A DNA stretch of 64,000 nt from Candidatus Saccharimonadota bacterium (GTDB lineage: Bacteria; Patescibacteriota; Saccharimonadia; Saccharimonadales; Saccharimonadaceae), in the NCBI GenBank assembly GCA_905372835.1, contig CAJPQK010000001.1, positions 1 to 64,000 of the forward strand, written 5' to 3'. Every line of letters begins with the position of its first letter. Positions within the stretch are counted from its first letter, which is position 1. This document shows positions 37,597 to 47,203 of this stretch, piece by piece. Position numbers and translations under genes: made by a program. The notes below the pieces were generated by a model that worked only from the letters and a program-made list of their open reading frames with translations, ran no database searches and was not told the DNA's origin.

Positions 37597-38324
37597 TATT
37601 GATTCTCCTTCTTCTGTTCAGTTGATTCACTACGGCTAAAGAGACTCTCTGGGACACCTAAGCGTGAATCTGTTACGTTTGTCTTGCTGGTAGGTGTAAT
37701 GATTGAAATTGTTTCGTTTGAATGCGCGAACAGTTCATCAGGATAAGTAAAGGTAAAGGCGAAACGCAGAACCTTCTTACCTTCGGCATTCTCGCCAAAC
37801 GTTGTTTCACCGGCTTTCATGTCGCTCGCCAGCGATACACCATCACCTTCGGCACTACCCTTTTTCACCTTGGTACTGGTCAAGGTCTTCTTTAGAACTT
37901 CCAGTGCCGCAAAGCCATTAACGGCCGAGCCTTCCAGGGTAATTGTCTTTTCTTCTGGGTTGAGGCGCGCCATTGATATCTGCACATTGTTTGGCGCCGG
38001 TGGGTTGATGGCGCTGATCAGAGATAATAGCCGTGAATTAATCTTTTTGTCATTATGTAATCGATCGATCTGCCCCAACTGCTGCTGCAGCGTTACGGTC
38101 TTGTCTAGATCGCTAATTTGTGACAATTCACCATATTTGCTTTTTATATCACTGTCTTGCTTGAGTTCAAACGCTAGTTGACCACCTAAAACAACTGCAC
38201 AAAACACGACGATAGCAATAGACACGATGCCTACCAATATCGACATTGATATGACCGCGTTGCGCATCATGCGAATGCGTAGTAGCTCGCGCTTAACATC
38301 TGGGATCAAGTTGATTTCAATCAT
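37596..38324 (-). CDS. pilN: PilN-like alignment protein
   Basis: 242 aa. The N-terminal MIEINLIPDVKRE motif is the PilM-binding signature of PilN (INLLP-like). One membrane helix (~22-48), coiled coil (~60-100) and a C domain, plus a ~55-residue polar tail. Overlaps pilM by 4 nt. Confidence 0.88.
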   Translation of the reverse strand: MIEINLIPDVKRELLRIRMMRNAVISMSILVGIVSIAIVVFCAVVLGGQLAFELKQDSDIKSKYGELSQISDLDKTVTLQQQLGQIDRLHNDKKINSRLLSLISAINPPAPNNVQISMARLNPEEKTITLEGSAVNGFAALEVLKKTLTSTKVKKGSAEGDGVSLASDMKAGETTFGENAEGKKVLRFAFTFTYPDELFAHSNETISIITPTSKTNVTDSRLGVPESLFSRSESTEQKKENQ

Positions 38325-39367
38325 CCGAGATTACTCCTTTGTGCCAAACCAACAACTGTTGCAAACTCAGAGGCCACTGGAGCCAACTGCTGCTGATCAT
38401 TCTGCGACATCGAAACTCGTTGCCACGGATTGGCAGTAACGGCGTTGATACCAGCCTTTGAGGAAATGTATTGATCCATCTGCGGAATAGCTGCGCCAAA
38501 TCCAGATAATAATATGCCAGAAACTTGTAAGCTCGTGTAACGCGTCTGGAAAAAGGTGATTGATTTGACAATTTCTGAAGCAAAATTATCCAAAACCATA
38601 TCAATCGCTCGCAGCACCTGACCGTCCAATCGATCTGGCGCCAGACCAAACTTCAAAATAAACTGCCTCGCCTGATCTTCTTGTACACTAAGGTTCTGTA
38701 CCGCTGATCGCACCAATGACTGCAGGCCTGTTGGCACAGTACGTACCAATCGAGGTGTTGTACCATATACCACAGCTAAATCAGTAGAGATTTCTCCCAT
38801 GTCGAGGATAAGTTTCACATCTTGGTTATCAGATGGCGTCAACGAGCGGACCATGGCTATTGGGTCTGGCTCCTCAGCGATAACATTAAAACCTAAGCCT
38901 TCTACAAACTCCAATTTACTCTCGGCGTATGATTTGGCTGTGCTAGTCAACAACACTTCGTACTGGTTTTGTGTTCGCAAACTGTCACCAAGCAGCGCCC
39001 AATCAACCTTTGCATCATCAATTGACATTGGAATGTATTGTTCGACCTGGTATTTCATGGTTGCGCGCAGCTCTTGGTCGGAAACTTTTGGCACATCAAT
39101 GATAGTGCTGAAGGTTTTACTAGAAGGTAACCCGATGGCAACATTTGAGGTTTTGATGCCACTTTGTCCAACGGCAGTCATAATCACTTCACCCAAACGG
39201 CGCTTCGCCTCTGGTGAATCACTGCTTGATATTTTGCTATCAACTGGCGCATATCCGTAATGCATCAAGTTCCAGCCTGAACCACTGCGACCCAATTGAA
39301 CAACCCGCACCGCGTTTGTACCGATGTCTAGTCCGAAGAAGTCGCCCAACCCTTTTGAGAATTTCAT
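38321..39367 (-). CDS. pilM: Actin-like T4P protein PilM
   Basis: 348 aa. Actin/FtsA-like ATP-binding fold: FFGLDIGTNAVRVVQL phosphate-1 loop at the start, a second LDMGEISTDL near residue 165, and GFGAAIPQM near 300. Binds the PilN tail on the cytoplasmic side. ATG 39367 is chosen for SD GAAAGGTG; an ATG at 39379 overlaps the promoter -10 TATAAT (39378-39383). First gene of the core T4P operon. Confidence 0.92.
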   Translation of the reverse strand: MKFSKGLGDFFGLDIGTNAVRVVQLGRSGSGWNLMHYGYAPVDSKISSSDSPEAKRRLGEVIMTAVGQSGIKTSNVAIGLPSSKTFSTIIDVPKVSDQELRATMKYQVEQYIPMSIDDAKVDWALLGDSLRTQNQYEVLLTSTAKSYAESKLEFVEGLGFNVIAEEPDPIAMVRSLTPSDNQDVKLILDMGEISTDLAVVYGTTPRLVRTVPTGLQSLVRSAVQNLSVQEDQARQFILKFGLAPDRLDGQVLRAIDMVLDNFASEIVKSITFFQTRYTSLQVSGILLSGFGAAIPQMDQYISSKAGINAVTANPWQRVSMSQNDQQQLAPVASEFATVVGLAQRSNLG

Positions 39368-39414
39368 ATCACCTTTCATTATACATAAGCTTTTTGTATT
39401 TGTAAAACAAAACG

Positions 39415-41769
39415 TTAAAAACGTGGCGGCAGTTCACGGGAATACATGGTCTGAATGGCACCCGAATCACGTGAACGGCCATAATTTGCTAAATATGCGT
39501 CTGGTCGCAAGTTCAAAATCTCTGCGGGCTTGCCAAAATCAGTCTGATCAGAACCGTGCGTTCGTCGCAGGTAAAGTGACCCGGTGACAATTGGTCCGTT
39601 AACACGAAGCTGTTGCTTATCACACGCCCCGCTCGCCAATAAATCTGACTCTGGCCAGCCCTTACCATTCTTGACTTCAGCACAGGTACTAACCGTTTTA
39701 TTAGCTAGTAACCACGCATCAACACGCTGCACAGTTGGTTCTATGATAATGTGATCTGCTCGAATGATGAGTTGTGGAATAGACCCGACACTTGATAGCG
39801 GCCCGTTTGCATAGGTAATATCACCAGTAATTCGTACTATTCGCCCATACACCGTGACGTACGCGCCAGTCTTTACCGTGCCACCAGTAATCTCCACTTG
39901 TGCTGCACGATACTCGGCGTTGCCAGACAACTGTCCGTCACCAATCTTGATCGAACCACTATCCGTTCCTTTGATGGCTGGATAATTATATCCTGTGAGG
40001 CGACCAAACTGCCCATATGGTGTTTTGGTGTTGCGAAACGTCAAGGCATTATATTCACGCGCCAAACCACCAGCTGGACCACCGTCAGACAATCCAGCGC
40101 CCGAAGCAGAAATAATGTTTTGTGGCGACAGGATGCCATATTCTGCCCACGATCCATACCGTTTATCATCTAGAATTGTCATACTGGTTTGCACTAGCCC
40201 CTTACTGGTCGCTCCACCAAATGACACACCAGCTCTGACGTCACCACCCCAGAACTGAACTTTTGGCTTCTTACTGACAACCACACACTTCACGGCGTAT
40301 GATGACGTCTCTTTACCAACCTCTTGTTTATAAGCAGCAACTACCGTTGCATAACAAACCCTATCACCCGGCTGAACCGGTAGACCATTAATATCGTCGT
40401 CAGACGAGTGAATCATAGTTTGATTGACTGGAAAATCTCGATCCGATCCATCCTTGTAAAGATCCTTGCAGGCGCCAGAGATTGTCACGCTATGCTTCGT
40501 GGCAATATGCGCTGCTAATTCACACGGATTCTCAATGGACATTTTCACATTATCGCCCGATTCAGCAATGGTATTGCCCGCCTTTGCCACAAACCGTACA
40601 ACTGCGCTGCGGGTTGATTTGGAACGTGTCGGCCCACTGTTGTATATTGACCCCTGTACTCCAGAGACCTTCTTTTGTCCTAACATAATTGTTGTTGAAG
40701 CTACATCAATTGATGGTCTCAAGGTGTATTCATATGGCACGACAGCACATGCATAGTTTGAACCAGCAACACCGCCGTTATAGCTAGCTGGCGCCCATTC
40801 AATTCGTTGACAGATATTTTTTCCTGAGTCACTTGCTTTAACAGTATATCTCATGACATTCCAAGGGTTCTTTGCACCAGGATAGGGACCATAGTGCTGA
40901 ATAAACGTGTCTTTTAGCAGTGGCGGGCTAGACCAGCCATAATCAATCACGCTATCTGCCTCTGATGCAGGGATATGCGGACTTCGTGGCAAGTTATGAC
41001 CCCTGATGGTGTGGCGAATTTGCTGGTTAGCATTTGCATCACGCATGGCTAACCGGTGTGTAAAACTAATGGTCTCACCAGGCTTAGCAATTAGTGTTGA
41101 CTTCTGCCAATCCCGATCAACATTTTTATTTGCTGCTGTTTCACGACGAATATAACTATCCCCTTCGGCACGCCATGGGCTAGCTCTGCGAATTATTCTA
41201 ACCGGTAATGTCTCCTGACGACATCGATTAAGCGATCCATTCTCTTTGAAGTCACCACAACGCCAAAATGTCAGGTATATAACCTGTCCATTCGGATCAC
41301 CGGGAGTGGCAACATTTCTAATGTCCAGAGTAGCCGGCAACGACCCTCCAATTGAGGTCCAGCCACTAGCATCACCATATCCACGGAGAAGATTGGTGCC
41401 ATGAATAGTTAATCTTGATGATAGTGATTGAATTCTGGTGGCATAAAAAGGGTTACCCGTACACTCACCGCCCATCACTGCCGATCCATGGAGATAGATG
41501 GTGATATATTCTTGGTTATGAGCGACAGCCTGGACCCCTGTTGAATAATAGCCTCGTTCCCAATCATTTGACGGACCATAGTTTCCATTTTTATCATTAA
41601 ACCACAGGGCTCCTTGTCCACAAACCCCGTATCTCAAATAATTGTTCCAGGCGTCTATCTCTGAATTATTATACGCTGGACGTGCCGCATGAGCATCGTT
41701 TGTCAAAAACAACGCTGAAGCAATGGCACCCACCAAGACCAATGAAGCAAACGCCCACCGCCGGCTCAT
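39415..41769 (-). CDS. 784-aa secreted protein upstream of the pil operon
   Basis: Signal peptide with AHA-A cleavage site (~residue 28); no anchor, no LPXTG and no C-terminal helix. The first ~200 residues hold a Cys-containing globular domain (CGQGALWFNDKNG); ~380-510 look like beta-sandwich repeats; ~600-670 read like a right-handed beta or polymer-forming segment (AAQVEITGGTVKTGAYVTVYG, first part). The end resembles the C-terminal tail of PilX/GspK-type passenger regions. Unknown family; its place next to T4P genes suggests a pilus-linked adhesin or envelope protein (inference). Confidence 0.65.
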   Translation of the reverse strand: MSRRWAFASLVLVGAIASALFLTNDAHAARPAYNNSEIDAWNNYLRYGVCGQGALWFNDKNGNYGPSNDWERGYYSTGVQAVAHNQEYITIYLHGSAVMGGECTGNPFYATRIQSLSSRLTIHGTNLLRGYGDASGWTSIGGSLPATLDIRNVATPGDPNGQVIYLTFWRCGDFKENGSLNRCRQETLPVRIIRRASPWRAEGDSYIRRETAANKNVDRDWQKSTLIAKPGETISFTHRLAMRDANANQQIRHTIRGHNLPRSPHIPASEADSVIDYGWSSPPLLKDTFIQHYGPYPGAKNPWNVMRYTVKASDSGKNICQRIEWAPASYNGGVAGSNYACAVVPYEYTLRPSIDVASTTIMLGQKKVSGVQGSIYNSGPTRSKSTRSAVVRFVAKAGNTIAESGDNVKMSIENPCELAAHIATKHSVTISGACKDLYKDGSDRDFPVNQTMIHSSDDDINGLPVQPGDRVCYATVVAAYKQEVGKETSSYAVKCVVVSKKPKVQFWGGDVRAGVSFGGATSKGLVQTSMTILDDKRYGSWAEYGILSPQNIISASGAGLSDGGPAGGLAREYNALTFRNTKTPYGQFGRLTGYNYPAIKGTDSGSIKIGDGQLSGNAEYRAAQVEITGGTVKTGAYVTVYGRIVRITGDITYANGPLSSVGSIPQLIIRADHIIIEPTVQRVDAWLLANKTVSTCAEVKNGKGWPESDLLASGACDKQQLRVNGPIVTGSLYLRRTHGSDQTDFGKPAEILNLRPDAYLANYGRSRDSGAIQTMYSRELPPRF

Positions 41770-42258
41770 TTAATCTCCCCGCCTCTGATCACCCTGCTTA
41801 TCATGTGAGCTCACAATATTCTTTATGGCTTCCAGGTTAGTAACATCATTAACTCGATGATCTACATACACACCAGAGCTACTAACTGCTTTTTCGAGAG
41901 TTTCATAGCCACTTTTTGCCGCAGCTATGTCCCGCGTGTAGTAAAACGGATACGCCAAGGCCATGAACGCACACGTCGGGTCTTTGTCGTAATCCTTCTT
42001 TGTCTTCACGTCGTCAACAAATTGTTTCATGTCTTCGCTGTGCTTTTTCTTTGCCCCCTCATCAATCGACAAGTCAGTGTCTTGACGAATCTTGTTATAC
42101 CGGTCAATCATATCTTTGCCACATATCACATACGGTGTTTTCACCACTTGTTGTGGCTGCTTAAAACCGAGGTAAACAAACCCGCTTTTTATGCCAGCGA
42201 CGACAATAGCCACCACGACCACTACTGATATAATGCCCCATATAATCACTTTCTTCAT
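41770..42258 (-). CDS. Membrane-anchored small protein, unknown function
   Basis: 162 aa. N-terminal membrane helix (~5-28), then a charged external helical domain with two cysteines (YVICGKD, DPTCAFM), possibly a disulfide. Ends 1 nt before the 784-aa gene, hence one operon. TAGAAT (42266-42271) is 7 nt before the ATG, implying a leaderless transcript, back-to-back with the ychF promoter. Confidence 0.65.
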   Translation of the reverse strand: MKKVIIWGIISVVVVVAIVVAGIKSGFVYLGFKQPQQVVKTPYVICGKDMIDRYNKIRQDTDLSIDEGAKKKHSEDMKQFVDDVKTKKDYDKDPTCAFMALAYPFYYTRDIAAAKSGYETLEKAVSSSGVYVDHRVNDVTNLEAIKNIVSSHDKQGDQRRGD

Positions 42259-42319
42259 ACTGCTTATTCTAATACAGCTACGCTATCCTTGCAACCATCA
42301 GTGATGGTATAATAACCCC

Positions 42320-43399
42320 ATGAGTTTATCTATTGGTATTGTGGGGCTCCCTAATGTTGGCAAGTCAACCACGTTTAATGCATTAACAAACAACGATATT
42401 TTAGCAGCAAATTACCCCTTTGCAACGATTGAGCCGAACACAGGAATTGTTCCCGTACCAGACGAACGATTGGAGGTTCTAGCAAAACTATACGGCTCAG
42501 AGAAAATTCTGCCAGCCACGGTGACATTTGTGGATATTGCTGGGTTAGTAGCGGGTGCTTCCAAGGGTGAAGGTTTGGGTAATAAGTTTTTGGCAAATAT
42601 ACGACAATGCGACGCAATTGTTCATGTAGTTCGAGCTTTTGAAAATACTGCTATTTTACGACATGACGAAGCACCGGTAAATCCCAAGGCTGACATCGAA
42701 ATCATCAATACCGAGTTGATTCTGGCAGATATTCAAACCATAGAAAATCGCTTGCCGAGGCTACAAAAAGAAGCCAAGGCTCGGCCAGCAGCTCGCGAAG
42801 AAGTCGCCTATTTGCAAACTCTGCTGGAACAATTACAATCTGGCACGCCACTGTCTTCAATAGCTGATCTGAACACAGAATTGATTCAAGATCTCCACCT
42901 ACTGACCGCCAAACCAGTTATTTACGCATTCAATGTTGATGAGGCGGGACTAACCGATACTGCACTACAATCAGAACTCACTTCTCTGGTAGCACCTGCC
43001 AAAGCTTTGTTTTTGAGCGCCAAACTGGAAGAAGAATTAAAAGGATTGTCACCCGCAGAAGCTGCCGAGCTGTTGGAAAGTTACGGCGTCACGGAAACCG
43101 GACTCATGCAATTGATCCATGCCGCCTACGATACACTCGGCCTTCAAAGTTACTTAACTGCTGGACCCAAAGAGATTCGCGCCTGGACCATCCACAAAGG
43201 ATGGACAGCGCCACAAGCTGCTGGCGTTATTCACACTGACTTTGAAAGAGGCTTTATTGCTGCTCAAGTAGTCGACTATCACGACCTCGTCAGCGCCGGC
43301 TCTGAAGCCGCCGCCCGCGCTGCTGGCAAGATGCGAACCGAAGGTAAAACCTACGTCATGCAACCTGATGATGTGGTTGAATTTAGATTTAACGTCTAG
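42320..43399 (+). CDS. ychF: Ribosome-binding ATPase YchF (Obg-like)
   Basis: 359 aa. P-loop GLPNVGKST at residues 8-16, switch DIAGLVAGASKGEGLGNKFL, NKxD replaced by the YchF-type NVDE, a coiled-coil domain and a C-terminal TGS domain ending in DVVEFRFNV. YchF prefers ATP. TATAAT (42308-42313) lies 6 nt before the ATG. The 3' end overlaps the convergent tlyA by 11 nt. Confidence 0.96.
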   Translation: MSLSIGIVGLPNVGKSTTFNALTNNDILAANYPFATIEPNTGIVPVPDERLEVLAKLYGSEKILPATVTFVDIAGLVAGASKGEGLGNKFLANIRQCDAIVHVVRAFENTAILRHDEAPVNPKADIEIINTELILADIQTIENRLPRLQKEAKARPAAREEVAYLQTLLEQLQSGTPLSSIADLNTELIQDLHLLTAKPVIYAFNVDEAGLTDTALQSELTSLVAPAKALFLSAKLEEELKGLSPAEAAELLESYGVTETGLMQLIHAAYDTLGLQSYLTAGPKEIRAWTIHKGWTAPQAAGVIHTDFERGFIAAQVVDYHDLVSAGSEAAARAAGKMRTEGKTYVMQPDDVVEFRFNV

Positions 43400-44126
43400 C
43401 TGATTTAGCTACTTTTAGTGCATAAAATCGCTCACGATTGCCGCGAGCTCCAGCCACGGCACTGTCGGCTTTGTCCACCGTCACGAACAATTTTGCTGAC
43501 CACGCCTCAAAATCACGCAAAATCTGCCGCCGAATTGTATCATTTTTGATGACGCCACTGTTACCCAGCTGCTGACGTGCAGCCTCAAACTGCGGCTTAA
43601 CCATGGCCAGGATCAGTGTCGTATCCTTACAAATGCTCGCAAGATGCGGTAAAATCTGCCGTAAACTGATGAACGAGACATCAATTAGCACAATATCTGG
43701 GGCTTCATTTGGCACAAAGTCCCGAATATCGGTTTTTTCGTGCAATTCTATCCTTGAGTCACGCCGCAAATCTGGATGCAATTGATCCGTCCCGACATCA
43801 ACTGCGTATACTTTTTTGGCACCATGTTTCAGTGCGTAGTCGGTAAACCCCCCTGTGCTACTACCAACGTCCAATACAATGCGGCCAGTAAACGTAATAC
43901 CCAAAACTGAAGCGACACTCGCTAGTTTCAACCCCGCACGACTGACATATCGTTCACGTGGCGACAGTGTAATCAGGGACTGCTCGCCCACCATATAGCC
44001 TGGCTTTTGCACCACCTTTCCATCAACCAGAACATCACCGAGGCGAATATAATTTTCAGCTTGCGATCTACTAGCAACCAGCCCTCGAGCAACCAGTTCT
44101 TTATCAAGCCGCCCCTTAGCCGCCAT
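43389..44126 (-). CDS. tlyA: TlyA-family rRNA 2'-O-methyltransferase
   Basis: 245 aa. N-terminal S4 RNA-binding domain (~1-65; ARGLVASRSQAENYIRLGDV), then an FtsJ-type SAM domain (DVGSSTGGFTDYAL near residue 87; K-D-K-E tetrad implied by KTDIRD and MVKPQFE). TlyA methylates 16S/23S rRNA in mycobacteria and was first called a hemolysin. The start overlaps the end of the beta-lactamase-fold gene; an ATG 15 nt upstream is less likely. Confidence 0.92.
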   Translation of the reverse strand: MAAKGRLDKELVARGLVASRSQAENYIRLGDVLVDGKVVQKPGYMVGEQSLITLSPRERYVSRAGLKLASVASVLGITFTGRIVLDVGSSTGGFTDYALKHGAKKVYAVDVGTDQLHPDLRRDSRIELHEKTDIRDFVPNEAPDIVLIDVSFISLRQILPHLASICKDTTLILAMVKPQFEAARQQLGNSGVIKNDTIRRQILRDFEAWSAKLFVTVDKADSAVAGARGNRERFYALKVAKSARR

Positions 44127-45933
44127 ACATAATATCCTCAAGCTTACGAGTTATCTCAGCTATTTTACCCCATGACTGGCCTTTGGTGATGATTGACATG
44201 ACATATTTACCCTTTGGATGAGTAACGATGGCCGCAGCATTCAAATAACCCTCCAAAAAACCAACCTTGTCCTGCACTGTGCCACCACTACCAGCTGGTA
44301 TACCCTGGCGATACACCTGTCGCTGCATCAAGCCCAACAAGAAGTCACGGTGGCTACCTCTGACTAAAGTGCCATCATCAATTCCCTTCAAAATCTTCGC
44401 CAAATCATTAGTTGATGTCATCACATACGATCCCCTGAGTGACGTATCCTTAAAACCTTTTCCTTCACGCAAATATTCAGTAATACTGCTGGCTTTGTAG
44501 TGCGCAATGACCGCTTCTGGACAGGCATTGTCCGAATTGACAATCATCCGCGTTATACATTCTTGCACAGATACCCCGCCGATTTTATCATTCATACTCA
44601 ACTGGTTATTGTCAATTTTATCCATCAAAACCATAGCTATATATAATTTGTAAGTGCTGGCTGACACACTAGACTCACTGCCGCGTACTTGGGCACTCCA
44701 TTTGTCACCGGACAATTGGCTAACTGTCAGGCGAATATCATGATCACGCGCCAATGAATTGACATAAGCTTGCAGTCCCAGTGCCGAATGGGAGAAAGTT
44801 TCTTTATATACTGGCTGTGGCGGCAACTGTTTAGCAGGCAAGGCAATTTTACTATCTTTTTCCTCCGCACCAAACAGCACTTCTTGCACTTCTGTCGTCA
44901 TTTGCGCCACGTCGATACCCCGACCTGGCGCCCCATTCTCACGTTTCGTCTCTGTGCCGTCATGCATATGAATAACGGTTTTTCCAGCTGGTTTATTGAC
45001 TACTCTGCCAAATGACTGTTCCAAAAATTCCATTAGTTTCGCCTGATTGAGCGCTATTTTCGGAATATTATGCCCATCTTCGATGAAAGACAAAAGCTTT
45101 GCGATAGTTGATTTGTCAACTTTGACTGCCTTACCTTCAAATTCCACGGTGATATTTCGCTGCAAAATCTTTTCAACACGAGAACGTAGCTCTTGCAGCT
45201 GTTTTTCCGTCACTTTGGCAGACAAACGTTTACCCTTCATTTGTACCTCAGTCTTGTCACCCAAAGAATACTGGGTCGAAGCTATCGCCTGACGCGCCTC
45301 GGCACTTTGCAGTTCACGACCAGCTTTCTCTGCTACAACCACCACCTTGTCATTCTGAATCTCTACTCGTGCATTTTCTGGCGGCAAGGTTAAGCTGTCA
45401 CCATATTCAGCCATCTTCGCCTCCAACGCACTTTCATCAAATTTCACTTCAGCATTTTTGACCTCAACTGAACGCCACCATAAACTAAACGGTATCAATC
45501 GCTGCCACCATGGATAGTCCAACACCTTGTCGGCAACGCAATGACTACACACTGTGCCACCAAAATTATCTACGGAAGCTGCTTGCTTGCCATTTCTTGT
45601 CACAAATTGCAGCTGTGTCTGCGGAGTACTATCCTTCGCTAATTTTTCAATATCAGTACGTGTCCACCAGCTAACACTTCGTCCCATCATGTGCGCCCTG
45701 CTGGTCAAGCGATCTCCCGGAAAGCTCATCTGAATAACCACAGACAACAGACAGATTAAACAAAAACTAACACCACCATAAAAGACCCATCTCAACGATG
45801 AGTCTTGATGACATCTTTTACAAAAACGACGCATTCGAAGACGTATAATCTTCAACCGTAGCGTGAGGTATTTCCTCAGCTCTCTACTTTTTTCTTTCCC
45901 TATATTCACCAGTCGTTGTGTCGACATTAACAA
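44116..45933 (-). CDS. Beta-lactamase-fold exoprotein with PG-binding domain
   Basis: 605 aa from the most upstream ATG, which overlaps efp by 50 nt; a shorter start (for example ATG 45834) is possible. Basic cytoplasmic tail, membrane helix (~50-70), two VanW/PG_binding_4-like repeats (~110-350), then a class A beta-lactamase/transpeptidase-like domain: STYK (~421), SDN (~464), and DKVG in place of KTG. It may be a penicillin-binding or L,D-type wall enzyme or an inactive homologue; the lost KTG Thr argues against a standard beta-lactamase. Confidence 0.75.
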   Translation of the reverse strand: MLMSTQRLVNIGKEKSRELRKYLTLRLKIIRLRMRRFCKRCHQDSSLRWVFYGGVSFCLICLLSVVIQMSFPGDRLTSRAHMMGRSVSWWTRTDIEKLAKDSTPQTQLQFVTRNGKQAASVDNFGGTVCSHCVADKVLDYPWWQRLIPFSLWWRSVEVKNAEVKFDESALEAKMAEYGDSLTLPPENARVEIQNDKVVVVAEKAGRELQSAEARQAIASTQYSLGDKTEVQMKGKRLSAKVTEKQLQELRSRVEKILQRNITVEFEGKAVKVDKSTIAKLLSFIEDGHNIPKIALNQAKLMEFLEQSFGRVVNKPAGKTVIHMHDGTETKRENGAPGRGIDVAQMTTEVQEVLFGAEEKDSKIALPAKQLPPQPVYKETFSHSALGLQAYVNSLARDHDIRLTVSQLSGDKWSAQVRGSESSVSASTYKLYIAMVLMDKIDNNQLSMNDKIGGVSVQECITRMIVNSDNACPEAVIAHYKASSITEYLREGKGFKDTSLRGSYVMTSTNDLAKILKGIDDGTLVRGSHRDFLLGLMQRQVYRQGIPAGSGGTVQDKVGFLEGYLNAAAIVTHPKGKYVMSIITKGQSWGKIAEITRKLEDIMYGG

Positions 45934-46444
45934 TATCCCCCTGTTTGATGAATGCTGGCACTTTGATCACTAAGCCAGTCTCCAGTGTCGCATCTTTCAA
46001 TACGCTCGATGTCGTATCACCCTTCACGACATCTTCGGTATATGTCACTTCTAGGTAGAGGTTTTTTGGTAGCTCTACATTGATGACTCTCCCATCAAAA
46101 AACTGCAGGCTCAATGAGTCACCTTCCTTCAAAAAGTCAGCCGCTGAGTCGACGATTGCTGCGCCTAATTCAAATTGCTCAAAGCTTTCAGGGTCCATAA
46201 AGTAGAACGTCTCACCATCGCGGTACAGATATTGAACAGTCTTATTGGTCACTTCAGCTGACTCAATCTTCTCTTGCCCCTTGAAGGTCTTCGGGATAAC
46301 GCTGCCGTCAATCAAGTTTTTCAATTTCACATTAACAATCGATCCACCGCGGCCCATTACCTTCTGTCCATATTCAATAACGCGGTATGGCTTACCGTCT
46401 ATTTGGCAAATCGTTCCTTTTTTTAAATCTGTTGGCTGGTACAT
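45884..46444 (-). CDS. efp: Elongation factor P
   Basis: 186 aa, three OB-like domains. Relieves ribosome stalling at polyproline. The tip loop reads VMGRGGS, with Arg at the position of E. coli Lys34 (PGKGQ), as in EarP-modified EF-Ps; no EarP is in this window. SD AAAGGAGCAAGG lies upstream. Confidence 0.95.
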   Translation of the reverse strand: MYQPTDLKKGTICQIDGKPYRVIEYGQKVMGRGGSIVNVKLKNLIDGSVIPKTFKGQEKIESAEVTNKTVQYLYRDGETFYFMDPESFEQFELGAAIVDSAADFLKEGDSLSLQFFDGRVINVELPKNLYLEVTYTEDVVKGDTTSSVLKDATLETGLVIKVPAFIKQGDIVNVDTTTGEYRERKK

Positions 46445-46480
46445 CCTTGCTCCTTTATTTCATCTTTAGAACTGTTGGCC

Positions 46481-46508
46481 GGCGCGCCACATCCTTTGGT
46501 GCGCCGAA
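46481..46508. repeat. GC-rich inverted repeat between rpsR and efp
   Basis: CGGCGC-g-CCA / TGG-t-GCGCCG stem around an 8-nt loop, GC-rich in an AT-rich gap. No T run on either strand. It could be an mRNA stabiliser, attenuator or weak terminator of rpsF-ssb-rpsR. Confidence 0.55.
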
Positions 46509-46520
46509 AAATGTCCCAAA

Positions 46521-46721
46521 TTAGCCGTGTGTCACGAATGGCAACAATGCCAAGTGGCGGGCGCGTTTGATAGCAACCGCCAGGCTTCGCTGCTGTTTCT
46601 CAGTCAAACCAGTTTTTGCAATTGATTCAATTTGACCATACACGTTGGTGTATCGCTGCAGGGTCTTTACATCTCGGTAGTCAAATACACTTGGTGTATC
46701 CTTTTTTTGTCGTTTAGCCAT
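46521..46721 (-). CDS. rpsR: 30S ribosomal protein S18
   Basis: 66 aa, typical: [19 protein letters not shown] and [13 protein letters not shown]. Binds S6 on the platform. SD GGAGTAGAAA. Third gene of rpsF-ssb-rpsR, 13 nt after ssb. Confidence 0.95.
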   Translation of the reverse strand: MAKRQKKDTPSVFDYRDVKTLQRYTNVYGQIESIAKTGLTEKQQRSLAVAIKRARHLALLPFVTHG

Positions 46722-46734
46722 TTTCTACTCCTTA

Positions 46735-47154
46735 TTAGAACGGAATTTCTGATAAATCAATTGGTTTATCGTCAATTTCCGTCACTACTTCTTCTTTCGT
46801 TGATATATTTGCCATTGAGCCACCGGTGTCGCCACTTGGCCCATCCAGGAAGGTCACGTCAGAGGCAACCACTTCAATTCGTGAACGTCGCTTACCAGTT
46901 TCCTTGTCTTCCCAGCTGTCTTGGCGAAGGCGTCCTTGTACCAATACGCGTCGGCCTTTTGATAGGTACTGCATAACCAACTCACCGAGCTTTTCCCATG
47001 CAGTTACATCAAAGAAATCAGCTTGATCATCTTGTGTTTGGCGATCCACCGCGATAGAAAAGCTCACAACCGTCCTTCCTGACGTTGTCGTGCGCTGCTC
47101 GGGATCACGGGTCAATCTTCCCATCAAAATGACTTGATTGATACTTCGTGCCAT
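46735..47154 (-). CDS. ssb: Single-stranded DNA-binding protein
   Basis: 139 aa, OB fold (1-105: ARSINQVILMGRLTRDPE, YLSKGRRVLVQGRL), short linker and acidic tip ending DLSEIPF, the docking peptide for replication and repair partners. SD AAGGAGGG. Between rpsF and rpsR, a common arrangement. Confidence 0.95.
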   Translation of the reverse strand: MARSINQVILMGRLTRDPEQRTTTSGRTVVSFSIAVDRQTQDDQADFFDVTAWEKLGELVMQYLSKGRRVLVQGRLRQDSWEDKETGKRRSRIEVVASDVTFLDGPSGDTGGSMANISTKEEVVTEIDDKPIDLSEIPF

Positions 47155-47203
47155 AGTGTTACCCTCCTTATTATAGGTTTATTATCGATATCGTTTGCGA
47201 TAA

